NCBI RefSeq assembly: GCF_029869215.1
Contig: NZ_JARWPM010000413.1
Span: 1 to 45,777, forward strand
Reading direction: 5' to 3'
Source: Nocardia carnea
Lineage (GTDB): Bacteria > Actinomycetota > Actinomycetes > Mycobacteriales > Mycobacteriaceae
Length of the DNA stretch: 45,777 nucleotides
This document shows positions 21,596-30,039 of the stretch, in pieces. The position numbers were made by a program, and so were the translations under genes. The stretch's first letter is position 1; each line of letters begins with the position of its first letter. The notes below the pieces were generated by a model. That model made no database searches. It had not been told where the DNA came from and saw only the letters and a list, made by a program, of their open reading frames with translations.

Positions 21596-21707
21596 CCGCG
21601 CCGAGACAGGTTGTCACCACGCATATCCGAATGTTCGACGAGCAGGGTCGACCGCCCCCCTGCGGGAGCCGACATTGCGAGCAGGACACCGTTCACCGAC
21701 CGAATTC

Positions 21708-21830
21708 CTCTGCGGGCATTCGGAATCCGAGGCGCCGATATACCCCGATCCCTTTATTGATCACGAAGCCGATCCGGTGTTCCTGGCGGCATACGACGGC
21801 GAATTGCTCGGTTACCTCACCGGTTGCGGG
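21708..21830 (+). pseudogene. GNAT acetyltransferase remnant
   Basis: The frame reads GHSESEAPIYPDPFIDH followed by PVFLAAYDGELLGYLTGC, which resembles the N-terminal half of GNAT acetyltransferases up to the central strand. The acetyl-CoA-binding motif is missing. The sequence beyond 21817 belongs to the opposing MarR gene, so the 3' half has been lost. Confidence 0.5.
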
Positions 21831-22308
21831 ACACGGAGGCCGGGCTGTTTCCGGCCGGCCGGGTCGCATGATCGTCGAGTATCCGGCCGAGCAGGGAGAT
21901 CAGGGTGCGGCGTTCCGCGGCCGTCAGCGCCGCGAGCAGATCCTGCTGCGCGAGGTCCAGCCTGTGGTCCAGCTCGCCCAGGTGTTGTCTGCCGGGATCG
22001 GCCAAGCTCACGATATTGCGTCGCCGATCCCCCGGATCGGTGACGCGCTCCACAAACCCTCGGCCCACCAGGTCGTTGAGGACGGCGACGATATCGCTGC
22101 GATCAATTCCGGTGCGACGCCCCAGTTCTGCCTGGCTGGTGGCACCGCCCTCTTTCAGGGTCGTCAGCACCGCATAGTGGTGGCGGCGCGAACCCGTTCC
22201 GGCCAGCGCTTGTTCGGTCGCCCGGCCGGCCAGTAACGCGGTGTGGTCGATCAGTCGCGTCGGTAGACTACGCAGCCTGCCCGCGGCCCCCTGGTGCGCG
22301 GCTTCCAT
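21817..22308 (-). CDS. MarR-family transcriptional regulator
   Basis: The 163-residue protein has the MarR fold: HHYAVLTTLKEGG, then the helix-turn-helix SQAELGRRTGIDRSDIVAVL, and wing GFVERVTDPGDRRRNIVSL. A C-terminal helix with LLAALTAAERRTLISLLGRI completes the dimer interface. ATG at 22308 lies seven bases after a TAGATT -10 box. Its 3' end overlaps a degraded GNAT gene, so the regulator may once have controlled it. The divergent MetE-like gene is another candidate target. Confidence 0.85.
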   Translation of the reverse strand: MEAAHQGAAGRLRSLPTRLIDHTALLAGRATEQALAGTGSRRHHYAVLTTLKEGGATSQAELGRRTGIDRSDIVAVLNDLVGRGFVERVTDPGDRRRNIVSLADPGRQHLGELDHRLDLAQQDLLAALTAAERRTLISLLGRILDDHATRPAGNSPASVSRNR

Positions 22309-22315
22309 ACCGGGA

Positions 22316-22321
22316 AATCTA
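22316..22321 (-). promoter_or_regulatory. -10 box of the MarR gene (leaderless)
   Basis: TAGATT on the minus strand is seven bases before the ATG at 22308, and no ribosome-binding site is visible between them. Confidence 0.5.
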
Positions 22322-22490
22322 TCAACACCCCGTGGGCAGTACCCACAAACTTCCGCTCTCGCGCAGCTGCATCGCGGATACTCACACCGGCCGATGCGGG
22401 TCCGAGTTCGGATCCGGAGAATTCGGCCGGCGTCGACTCTCGCCGGGATCTGACCGCCTTCTCGGGACGGCCATATGCGAGACTGACGAC

Positions 22491-23585
22491 GTGCAGCCGA
22501 AGCGTAGGGTTCACTTCGTGGGCAGCTTGCCCGCACAGTTGGACAGTCCAGCGAAGGCGATGGCGTTCGCCGTCGAGACGGCCGGTGAGTTCCTGGACGG
22601 CATGGTTCCCGGTGGCGAAGCGGATCCCTATCGCGCCCAGTGGTACATCAGACCCATCATCGATCGGCTCGACAGCATCCCCGTACTGGAGCCGGTGCGT
22701 CGCGGTGATTGGTCGACGCTGCGTTCCCGCAACACCTTTCGGCTTCGGGCCGGCCGATCATTGGGCGAAGCCGATATCGACGCCGCGCTCGGCTATGCGG
22801 CAGAGGCCGAGCGTGCCCTCGAGGCATTGGCCGATATGCGCCGAACCGATCCCGGACTGCGCTTACAGGTAGGTATACCGACGCCGTTTGTCATCGGTTT
22901 CATCGCTTTCGAGGCACGGATGCTCGTATGGCGTCGCCGCTCCACCGGCCGCGGTGACCGGAACTTCCCCTACTACCGCCCGATCGTCGACGCGACCGTC
23001 CGGGAAATCGTCCGAATCCACGAAACGTTGGGGGACAACGTCGTATTCCAACTCGAACTCGCCGCGGAGACCCTCCTCTGCGCGCGGATGCCCGCGATCG
23101 TGCGGCAGGCCGTGGCCACCGGGGCAGGCCGGGCGATCGCGCGTCTCGTAGCACGGGCACCCCAGGGAGCCCGTTTCGGAGTGCACCTCTGCTACGGGAG
23201 TCTCGACGACAAGCCGGCCGTGGTGCCGGGATCGACGGCCGCGGTCGTGGCGCTGGCCAACGCGATAGCGCGATACTGGCCCGCGGGGAGACCTCTCGAA
23301 TTCGTTCACCTGCCCATCGGCGACGGCAGGCAGGCACCGGTCCGGCCGCGCTACTACGAACCCCTGGCACACCTGGAATTGCCTGCCACTACGCGTGTTG
23401 TCGCCGGGCTCGCGCATCCGGAGCAACCGCTCGCGCAGGCCCGGCAGAGTCTGGCGGCGGCGGAGTCGGCCTACGGCGGCCTGGTGGACGTCGCGGCCCC
23501 GTGTGGTCTGGGCCGGTACAAGACCGTCGACCGGGCGCGCTCCGCAGTAGCACACGCAGTCGCCCTGGCCGAGACCGATCTGTGA
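22491..23585 (+). CDS. Stand-alone MetE-like TIM-barrel protein with HxC...C zinc site
   Basis: The 364-residue protein resembles the C-terminal catalytic barrel of cobalamin-independent methionine synthase and related UROD/MetE-fold methyltransferases: VHFVGSLPAQ near the N-terminus, LQVGIPTPF, VVFQLELAAE, GVHLCYG (His232, Cys234), FVHLPIGDGR, and VAAPCGLGRYK (Cys338) near the C-terminus. In MetE, His-X-Cys plus a distal Cys and a Glu hold the thiol-activating zinc. The N-terminal folate-binding barrel is absent, so the methyl donor, if any, is unknown. GTG at 22491 lies six bases after a weak GAGACT -10 box. A DUF574 SAM methyltransferase follows 174 bp downstream. Confidence 0.65.
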   Translation: MQPKRRVHFVGSLPAQLDSPAKAMAFAVETAGEFLDGMVPGGEADPYRAQWYIRPIIDRLDSIPVLEPVRRGDWSTLRSRNTFRLRAGRSLGEADIDAALGYAAEAERALEALADMRRTDPGLRLQVGIPTPFVIGFIAFEARMLVWRRRSTGRGDRNFPYYRPIVDATVREIVRIHETLGDNVVFQLELAAETLLCARMPAIVRQAVATGAGRAIARLVARAPQGARFGVHLCYGSLDDKPAVVPGSTAAVVALANAIARYWPAGRPLEFVHLPIGDGRQAPVRPRYYEPLAHLELPATTRVVAGLAHPEQPLAQARQSLAAAESAYGGLVDVAAPCGLGRYKTVDRARSAVAHAVALAETDL

Positions 23586-23746
23586 AACGTCCGGTGGTCA
23601 CGGTCGCCGCCGTCCGTCGTCGCCGGTCCGAGCCTTCCCGGAGCAATTCGGCCGTCCGGAACGCCGACTCGTTCGGGTCACGTATCCCCCACTCCGTACG
23701 AGACCGAAAGATCTTCGGTGCAATGCACACCCGAGATGCCGTCGGC

Positions 23747-23752
23747 TACGAT
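23747..23752 (+). promoter_or_regulatory. -10 box of the DUF574 methyltransferase (leaderless)
   Basis: TACGAT ends seven bases before GTG 23760, which supports that codon as the start over the in-frame ATG at 23718. Confidence 0.55.
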
Positions 23753-23759
23753 TGCTCCC

Positions 23760-24572
23760 GTGGTCGAAGGAATCGAAGGGCCTGCGCCGGAAAACAACCG
23801 GCTGCCGCGCCCGTTCGACACGGATAAGCTGACTTCCGCCAGGGTGTACGACTACCTGCTGGGCGGAAAAGACAATTACGATGTCGACCAGGACATGGCC
23901 CATCAAATGTTGTCCAGCACACCCGAACTCAAGACGCTGGCCTGGTTCACCCGGAGTTTCATGCACAAAGCGGTCCAGGTAGCCGCTGATGCCGGTATCC
24001 GTCAGTTCATCGATCTCGGCTCGGGTACCCCGAGTTCGCCCAATGTGCACGAGGTGGCTCGGGAGATCGAGCCGTCGGCGCGGGTGGTGTATGTCGACTA
24101 CGACCAGATCGTCGTCACCCATTGCGATGCGCTGCTGGCCCGATCGCCCGGTGTCGCCGCACTGTGGGGAGATGTTCGCCGTCCCCACGACATTCTCGAC
24201 GAGCTGGTCCACCTCGAGCTGATCGACCTCGACGAACCCGTAGCAATCCTCCTCGTCAGTGTGCTTCATTATGTGATGGACCACGAACACCCCGCCGAGA
24301 TCCTCGCCGCCCTCCGTGATCGGATCGCGCCGGGCAGTTATCTGGCGATCACGCACGGCTCCAGTGATTCCAGCCCGGAGATACTCCAGGTGCTCGCCGG
24401 CACCAACGGCACCTCGGCCCAGGTCGCCTTTCGGTCCACCACCCAGACAGAGGCATTCCTCACCGGATTCGAGTTGCTCGAACCCGGTGTGGTGCCGGTA
24501 CAGCAGTGGCTCCGCCCCGGCTTACCGGATACTCGAATGGTCATGCTCGGTGCCATCGGCCGCAAACCGTGA
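23760..24572 (+). CDS. SAM-dependent methyltransferase, DUF574 family (PF04672)
   Basis: The 270-residue protein has the family opening FDTDKLTSARVYDYLLGGKDNY, then the SAM-binding loop IRQFIDLGSGTPSSPNVH, VVYVDYDQIVV, and a post-motif VLHYVMD. This Rossmann-fold family is expanded in streptomycetes and nocardiae, often beside regulators and specialised-metabolism genes; substrates are mostly unknown. It lies 174 bp after the MetE-like gene and 86 bp before an MTB12-like secreted protein, each apparently with its own start signals. Confidence 0.9.
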   Translation: MVEGIEGPAPENNRLPRPFDTDKLTSARVYDYLLGGKDNYDVDQDMAHQMLSSTPELKTLAWFTRSFMHKAVQVAADAGIRQFIDLGSGTPSSPNVHEVAREIEPSARVVYVDYDQIVVTHCDALLARSPGVAALWGDVRRPHDILDELVHLELIDLDEPVAILLVSVLHYVMDHEHPAEILAALRDRIAPGSYLAITHGSSDSSPEILQVLAGTNGTSAQVAFRSTTQTEAFLTGFELLEPGVVPVQQWLRPGLPDTRMVMLGAIGRKP

Positions 24573-24658
24573 GGAGCCGAGATGAACACGCTGATTCCTC
24601 GACCACCTGACTCTCCGAGCGTGTAACAGATGCTGTCCCGGTCCATCAGAGGATGAAA

Positions 24659-25141
24659 ATGAAGACCCTCAAAACTGTCGCTGGTGTCATCTCGACAATC
24701 GCCACGGTCGCCGCGGTCACCACCGGCGCCTCGGTTGTCAATGCTCCTGCCGCCTCCGCGGCGCCGGGTGAGTTCCTCATCACCCGGGATGTCCCTACCC
24801 TGGAAGATCTGGACGCCCAGGTCGCGTTCCTGATCGAGAAACCCGCCTCCGACGAGGCCAAGGCGGCCAATATGGAAGGCGGTATGCGGGCCGTCGTGGT
24901 GGCGCGCACCCTCTACAACACCGGCCTGTATCGAGCTCCGCGCGGGTCGAACGAGATCACCGGTCCCGAAACCCACGAAGGCAACGTGCACACCGCTATG
25001 CTGCGCAGCAAGACAGCGGGCCAACCGGACCTCGTTGCGCGGGTGGTCTGGAAGCGTATCGACGGTGTCTGGAAGCTGTCCAACAGCTCCGTATGCGAGG
25101 GCGTCAAGGCCGTAGGGCTGGCGATGGCCTGCGATTTCTGA
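24659..25141 (+). CDS. Secreted low-molecular-weight protein, MTB12/CFP2-like
   Basis: The 160-residue protein starts with a Sec signal peptide (MKTLKTVAGVISTIATVAA, Ala-rich cleavage region near residue 36) and has a compact mature domain with an EGGM segment, repeated Val-rich strands (VARVVWKRIDGVWKLSNSS) and two cysteines near the C-terminus (VCEG and ACDF). The layout resembles the mycobacterial MTB12 (CFP2) family, whose function is not known. ATG at 24659 is preferred because AGAGG lies six to seven bases upstream; an in-frame ATG at 24653 is too close to it. Confidence 0.65.
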   Translation: MKTLKTVAGVISTIATVAAVTTGASVVNAPAASAAPGEFLITRDVPTLEDLDAQVAFLIEKPASDEAKAANMEGGMRAVVVARTLYNTGLYRAPRGSNEITGPETHEGNVHTAMLRSKTAGQPDLVARVVWKRIDGVWKLSNSSVCEGVKAVGLAMACDF

Positions 25142-25156
25142 CCGGTTGCAAGCATT

Positions 25157-25894
25157 GTGATCGACATCCGTGATCTCACTCTGGGCTATCCAGGCGTCAC
25201 CGTTCTCGAAATCCCCGAATTGAGGGTGGCCGACGGGGCACTCACCTACCTGCTCGGTCTCAACGGCACCGGTAAAACCACACTGCTGCGGAGTATCTGC
25301 GGCGTCATCGCGCCCGCCCTCGGCACCATCCAGGTCGACGGCACCCTCGTCCGGGCCCATCACACCACACCGGCGACGCTCGGACTGCATATCGACTACC
25401 GGGCCTTCGACCCACGTCACACCGCACGGCGGCACCTCCGCTGGATCGCCCGGGCCCGTGGGCTCCCCACCGGGCGGGTGGGCGACGTTCTCGAGATCGT
25501 CGACCTCGCCCGGGTCGCCGATCGCCGATTGGGGCACTATTCGCTCGGTATGCTCCAACGTGTCGGCATCGCCGCCGCGTTACTTTCCGAACCTCGAACC
25601 CTGTTGCTCGACGAACCGCTCAACGGCCTCGACATCGCGGGCATCCGCTGGATTCGCGAACTGCTGCGCGACCTCGCCGATGCCGGGACCTGTGTCCTGG
25701 TGGCCACGCATCTGCTCGACGAGGTCGAACGCAACGCCGACCATATCGTCATCCTCGGAAACCGGCGCATTCTGGCCGACCAGCCGTTCGCCCACCTCAT
25801 GGACACCTTGGGTCCCGGCGAGACCGGACTCGAAGACGCCTACCTGCGAATCGCCGGCCTGCCTACCGATATCGCGTCCGGCACGGCCTCATGA
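25157..25894 (+). CDS. ABC transporter ATP-binding protein
   Basis: The 245-residue nucleotide-binding domain shows Walker A GLNGTGKTT, a signature loop YSLGMLQRVG (a variant of LSGGQ), Walker B TLLLDEP and the switch histidine in VATHLLDE. The variant signature with Gly-Met is usual for export-type ABC proteins of the DrrA/bacitracin-resistance sort. GTG at 25157 starts 15 bp after the MTB12-like gene. Its stop overlaps the permease ATG (ATGA), so the two make one transporter. The cargo is unknown. Confidence 0.92.
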   Translation: MIDIRDLTLGYPGVTVLEIPELRVADGALTYLLGLNGTGKTTLLRSICGVIAPALGTIQVDGTLVRAHHTTPATLGLHIDYRAFDPRHTARRHLRWIARARGLPTGRVGDVLEIVDLARVADRRLGHYSLGMLQRVGIAAALLSEPRTLLLDEPLNGLDIAGIRWIRELLRDLADAGTCVLVATHLLDEVERNADHIVILGNRRILADQPFAHLMDTLGPGETGLEDAYLRIAGLPTDIASGTAS

Positions 25895-26727
25895 ACAGTC
25901 CCGGTGCGGCCACACTGATCCGCCGCGGTATCGCCGCCGAATGGACCCGCACCACCGGGCGCAGTTTTCTGTGGATCGTCGCGGTTCCCCTCACCTTCGC
26001 GCTGCCGCTGATCGTCACCTTCGGAATCGCCGCTGTCGCAGAACGGCTCGCAAGCCTCCCTGGGCAGAGTTACCTGGCCACAGTCTCCACAACCAACTCG
26101 GTGTACTGGGTGATCACCTTGGCCGTATCGGTCATGATGGTCACCACCGCCTACGCCCACGCCGCGCAATGGCGCGGTCGGACGAGTGATCTCAATGAGT
26201 TCCTGTTTCCCCGGTTCTGGACGGTTGCGCTGGCCCGGTGGTTCTACTACGGCACCATCACCGCGATGTCGACAGTTGTTCTGCTCGTCGTCGTCATGGT
26301 CACCCTGCCGACGCAGTTCCCCCAGATCTATGGTGCTGTGGACATCACGGACTCGGCCGGTCTCCGGTTCCTCTGGACCGTCCCGATCTACGGGTTCGCC
26401 GCTTGCGGTGTGGGTGTCGCGGTCGGGTCATTGATTCGCACTCCGTCCGCCGCTGTGGCCGTCCTGCTGTTCTGGGTCTATGTAGCCGAGAATTCCATCA
26501 ATATGCTGCCCCACGGGTACACCTTGCAGGCCTTTGCCCCGTTCCTCAACGCCGTCGCCGCAACCGGCCAGGAAGTCGCGTTCGTCCCCCGCTTCGGCCG
26601 CAACGGTTCTCTGCTCTACTTCGTCCTCTTCGCGGTCGTCCTTTTCGTCGCCGCGGCTGTCCTGCCTGCCCTGATTCGCAAGATATCGGCATATCGCAGA
26701 GCTGCGGTCACCAAGTCAGGTGCCTGA
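25891..26727 (+). CDS. ABC transporter permease
   Basis: The 278-residue protein has about six hydrophobic helices, among them SFLWIVAVPLTFALPLIVTF, a segment around STVVLLVVVMV, AACGVGVAVG, AVAVLLFWVY, and a last helix YFVLFAVVLFVAAAVLPALI. The pattern is that of an ABC-2-type export permease. It is translationally coupled to the ATPase. It ends 50 bp from the convergent P450 gene, and I see no strong hairpin in that gap. Confidence 0.85.
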   Translation: MNSPGAATLIRRGIAAEWTRTTGRSFLWIVAVPLTFALPLIVTFGIAAVAERLASLPGQSYLATVSTTNSVYWVITLAVSVMMVTTAYAHAAQWRGRTSDLNEFLFPRFWTVALARWFYYGTITAMSTVVLLVVVMVTLPTQFPQIYGAVDITDSAGLRFLWTVPIYGFAACGVGVAVGSLIRTPSAAVAVLLFWVYVAENSINMLPHGYTLQAFAPFLNAVAATGQEVAFVPRFGRNGSLLYFVLFAVVLFVAAAVLPALIRKISAYRRAAVTKSGA

Positions 26728-26777
26728 TTCACGGCGCCGACTGCGGGGTCGTCACGGTCATCGATCCGGCCGCACCG

Positions 26778-28091
26778 TTACCGGGAGACCGGACGAACCT
26801 CGAGCGGAAGCCTGCCGAGCCCAGGGATCGGCCCCATGGCCCGCGGGACCTTCTCGGTGACGACCGGCCGGAACTCCCACTTCGACAACAAACTGTGGAG
26901 CGTCGTCTGCATTGCCAGCCACGCAAAATTGTTGCCGATACACATCTGATTGCCCATGCTGAACGGGACGAAGCTCCGGCATTTCGTTCCCGAGCTCGAA
27001 GCCGGCCACCGATCGGGGTCGAAAGTGTCCGGCTCGGCGAATATTTCCGGGTTTCGATGAATGGCTGCAATGCTGTAGCCGATATCTGTCCCGGCCGGAA
27101 AGGTGAAACCGTCGAGATCGACAGTGGTGACGGTGCGTCGGGTTTGCAATAGTGGTGAATGAATCCGCGTGACCTCGTTCAGGAACCGGTTCAGATAGTC
27201 GAGCCCGCCGAGGCTCCGGGGGTCGAGTTCCCCCGCATCGGCGATCTCGTCCCGCAGTTTCGCAGCCACCTCCGGACGCTGTGACAACTCGTACAGAGCC
27301 CAGGTCAGCGTGGTGGTCGAAGGGTCGATTCCGCCGAAGAGTACGGTCACGGCCTGCTCTGCCAGGAACTTGTCACTGTGGTGTTCGTCCGCTGAGGAAT
27401 CCAGCAGGATGTCGATCAAGTCGTTGCGGCGATCACCACTGCCCCGGCGCGCGACGAGCAGATCCTGACAGTATTCCCGCAGTTGCGTGCCGGCAGACAG
27501 GAATTTGCGGTTCACCGGTAGCGGCAGGTTCGCCAGCCTCTTGGGCAACACACTGCCCACCATGGCGCCTGCGCCGATATCCTCGACCAGACCCGAGATG
27601 AACTGCAGCTCTCCGGTATCGGGTTTATGCGAGAACATGGACTCGAGCACGTTGGCGATCACCACTTCCAACATTGCCGAACGAGCCTCGATGTGGTGGC
27701 CCGGCCGCCACGAACTCGCCAATGCGTCCGCGTTCCGCTTCATGATATCCGCGTGGCTTTCCAGCTCTTTTCGATGGAACGCAGGTTGCAGCAGGCGGCG
27801 AAGATCCCTGTGCTGCTCACCGTCGGCCACGATCAGCGATTCCCCGAATATGAGACGGATTCGTTCGAACAGGAGCCCTCTCTCGTAGGCGTCGGAGTTC
27901 TCGACCAACACCTTGTGAAGTAGTTCGAAATCGGTGATGACATAGACAACGAGACTGCCGATATCGACACGTACGATTTTCCCGATGCCCGCCAGATCCG
28001 CCATGAACCGGACCGGATCACGCCACATTCCCCAGCCGTGTCCGATAACAGGTAAACGACCGGGCCCGCACGGGACGTCGCGGATATCCAC
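26778..28091 (-). CDS. Cytochrome P450
   Basis: The 437-residue protein has the heme loop FSMGNQMCIGNNF with the axial Cys at about 384, the K-helix ExxR in NEVTRIH, a PERF-like DPDRW, and the I-helix FGGIDPSTTTLTW. The I-helix has Asp-Pro-Ser-Thr where many P450s have Glu/Asp-Thr-Thr, which may affect oxygen activation. The N-terminus begins with VPCGPGRLPVIGHGWGM, a normal proline-rich entry without a membrane anchor, so it is probably soluble. GTG at 28091 has AAGGGG about ten bases upstream; a longer frame to 28217 looks non-coding. No ferredoxin or reductase gene is adjacent, so redox partners come from elsewhere. Confidence 0.92.
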   Translation of the reverse strand: MDIRDVPCGPGRLPVIGHGWGMWRDPVRFMADLAGIGKIVRVDIGSLVVYVITDFELLHKVLVENSDAYERGLLFERIRLIFGESLIVADGEQHRDLRRLLQPAFHRKELESHADIMKRNADALASSWRPGHHIEARSAMLEVVIANVLESMFSHKPDTGELQFISGLVEDIGAGAMVGSVLPKRLANLPLPVNRKFLSAGTQLREYCQDLLVARRGSGDRRNDLIDILLDSSADEHHSDKFLAEQAVTVLFGGIDPSTTTLTWALYELSQRPEVAAKLRDEIADAGELDPRSLGGLDYLNRFLNEVTRIHSPLLQTRRTVTTVDLDGFTFPAGTDIGYSIAAIHRNPEIFAEPDTFDPDRWPASSSGTKCRSFVPFSMGNQMCIGNNFAWLAMQTTLHSLLSKWEFRPVVTEKVPRAMGPIPGLGRLPLEVRPVSR

Positions 28092-28413
28092 TGTTTCTTG
28101 CCCCTTACTATCGGCAGGTCCAGGCCACGGACTTCGGCCTGTCAGATCGGATCGCCGAGTCCTGTGGTCGATCCACACGTTACCCCAGCCCGGATTCGCG
28201 CGGCGGCGGGTTGACATGCGAATACGCCTGTCCCGCAGGGCGTAATGCCATGCTGCGGACGGAGCGCCACTCCGGCACGGGATCGGTATCGGTCATGCCG
28301 CTGCCGACGGGACGCGGTGTCGAGCGCGGCTTCGGTCTTGTTACCCGGGCACTGGTCGCGCGTCTTCGAACGCGCCGCCCGGCCGAGACCGATACGCCAA
28401 CCCTTCGGCGACA

Positions 28414-29331
28414 CTAGCCGACTTTGTCGAGGAGCTCACGCAGGAGCAGCGGGGTTCTGCCGGGTGGGTGCGCGTAGCCCGCACACAGGGTGTCCATGAG
28501 CTTCCGGTAGCGCTGCAGATCGGCAGCTTTGTCGAGATAGAGCGCGCTGGTGAGCTGTTCGAGATAGACGATATCGGGCAGCTCGTCTTCGGGGAAGCGC
28601 AGCATACTGAAGGACCCGCCTTCGGCGGGCGTGGGACCGGCGGATTCCGGGAGCACCTGCATAGTGATATTGGGCTGCTCGGTCAACTCGAGCAGGCGCT
28701 GCAGCTGGTTACGGGCCACGCACGGATCCGGTGGCAGCCTGCGCAGCACGTGCTCATCGATGACCGCCCACACAGTGGGCGGGTTCGGTGTGCGAGTGAG
28801 TATGCGCTGGCGTCGCATCCGCATATCGACGAGGCGCTGGGCGTCCTCCCGGGAATCGAGACCGAAGACGTAACGGGCGTATTCGGCGGTCTGGAAAAGG
28901 CCCGGGATGTAGTGGGTTTCGTAGATGCGAATGCCGAGGGCGGCCTGTTCGAGACCGACATAGGTCTCGAACCAGGAGGGCAGTAGGTCATTGTAGCGAT
29001 GCCACCAGCCCGGCTGGTTGGCTTGACGAGCCAGAGCAAGGAAGCGGTCGCGCTCGTCGGTGTCGTGCACACCGTACAGTGTGAGCAGGTCGCCCATATC
29101 GCGGGCTTTGAACCCGGTCCGCCCCAGCTCGAGCCGGGCGATCTTGGATTCGGTTGCGCGCAATGCCTCGCCCGCCGTCCCGCGACTGATCCCGCGTTCC
29201 TCGCGCATTTTCCGTAGCTGGACGCCGAGCGCGATCCGCAAGACAGTGGGTCCACGTTCGACGGAAACCTCGGCTGTCGCGTCACCGTCGTGGTCGAACC
29301 TCGCTGCCGCGGAGCCGGCCCTGGCTGTCAT
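28414..29331 (-). CDS. XRE-family regulator with DUF5753 domain
   Basis: The 305-residue protein has an N-terminal helix-turn-helix (LRKMREERGISRGTAGEAL, then ESKIARLELGR) and a C-terminal DUF5753 ligand/partner domain with WWHRYNDLLPSWFETYVGLE, IPGLFQTAEYARYV and IDEHVLRRL. Such proteins pair with small DUF397 proteins in streptomycetes and nocardiae, where some pairs control development or antibiotic production, and a toxin-antitoxin-like role has been proposed. ATG at 29331 follows GGAG by eight bases; ATG at 29346 is an alternative. A DUF397 gene lies just upstream on the same strand. Confidence 0.9.
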   Translation of the reverse strand: MTARAGSAAARFDHDGDATAEVSVERGPTVLRIALGVQLRKMREERGISRGTAGEALRATESKIARLELGRTGFKARDMGDLLTLYGVHDTDERDRFLALARQANQPGWWHRYNDLLPSWFETYVGLEQAALGIRIYETHYIPGLFQTAEYARYVFGLDSREDAQRLVDMRMRRQRILTRTPNPPTVWAVIDEHVLRRLPPDPCVARNQLQRLLELTEQPNITMQVLPESAGPTPAEGGSFSMLRFPEDELPDIVYLEQLTSALYLDKAADLQRYRKLMDTLCAGYAHPPGRTPLLLRELLDKVG

Positions 29332-29393
29332 CGACTCGACTCCCATCCAGTACGAATCTGTAGCCCCCTCCTGGTTGTACCCCCCGCAACACC

Positions 29394-29627
29394 TTACAGC
29401 ATGAAGCTATCGAAGCGGCCGCCCTTGATCTCGCGCAGCAAGGCAGCGAACTCGGCGCGCCCGAGAGTCAGAACGGAGCCCTGTGGGTCTCGGGAGTTGC
29501 GCATTCCGATGCTGTCGCCGGAAATACGGCCCAGCTCGACACAATTGCCGTTCGGTCCACTGTAAGAGCTCTTCCGCCAGGTGATTGCACTCGGGACCGA
29601 GGGGAACTCGGCGGTGGGATCGGACAT
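29394..29627 (-). CDS. DUF397 small protein
   Basis: The 77-residue protein is a typical DUF397: ITWRKSSYSGPNGNCVELG, then IGMRNSRDPQGSVLTLGRAE and a C-terminal EFAALLREIKGG. DUF397 proteins are partners of DUF5753/XRE regulators; some act as antagonists of the regulator. ATG at 29627 has GAGGG five bases upstream. It lies 62 bp upstream of the XRE gene, likely in one operon. An unusual hexamer-repeat tract lies 55-115 bp upstream of its start. Confidence 0.9.
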   Translation of the reverse strand: MSDPTAEFPSVPSAITWRKSSYSGPNGNCVELGRISGDSIGMRNSRDPQGSVLTLGRAEFAALLREIKGGRFDSFML

Positions 29628-29682
29628 GACACCCTCACTGTTCCTGTCGATGAACAAGATTCGCGGCCTACTGTACACACAG

Positions 29683-29742
29683 ATGCACATGCAGTTGCAT
29701 ATCCATTCGAAGATGCAGATGCATCTCCCGTTGCGTCTGCGC
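29683..29742. repeat. Degenerate ATGCAN hexamer array upstream of DUF397
   Basis: TGCA occurs at 29684, 29690, 29696, 29714 and 29720, all in register at multiples of six bases, with diverged hexamers filling the gaps and TTGCGT/CTGCGC at the end. The tract is much less G+C-rich than its surroundings. It sits in the 412-bp gap between DUF397 (minus) and a possible small gene (plus), where promoters and operators are expected. In the rest of that gap (29743-30039) I see nothing clear. Confidence 0.55.
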
Positions 29743-30039
29743 CCAGAGTTTGGAACACTGTCGTGAACCGGAACACCTTGCGTGAGGATGCAATCCGGGT
29801 AGTCGAGCGGTGTTCTTCGACAGGAGACGTTCGGCCCCAGTTCGTCTCGCGGGGACAACCGGCAGTGGCCCAACCCTCGCGGCCGGGAGTGGCGAACGGC
29901 CGGCACAACCGACGGTGTTGCCGTGTACACGGTGCGCGGCCGGCCGGTCCCGTCCGGATCGGCATGAGGGATTCGAGTCGTCCCGATACGGGGTCCAGAG
30001 TCCCCCGCACCGGGAACCATCAGCCGCAGGGGAAGCCGA

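Noticed and set aside
28211..28417. A 68-codon plus-strand frame between the P450 and XRE genes
   Set aside because: It has no ribosome-binding site, no coding bias beyond background and no recognisable motif.
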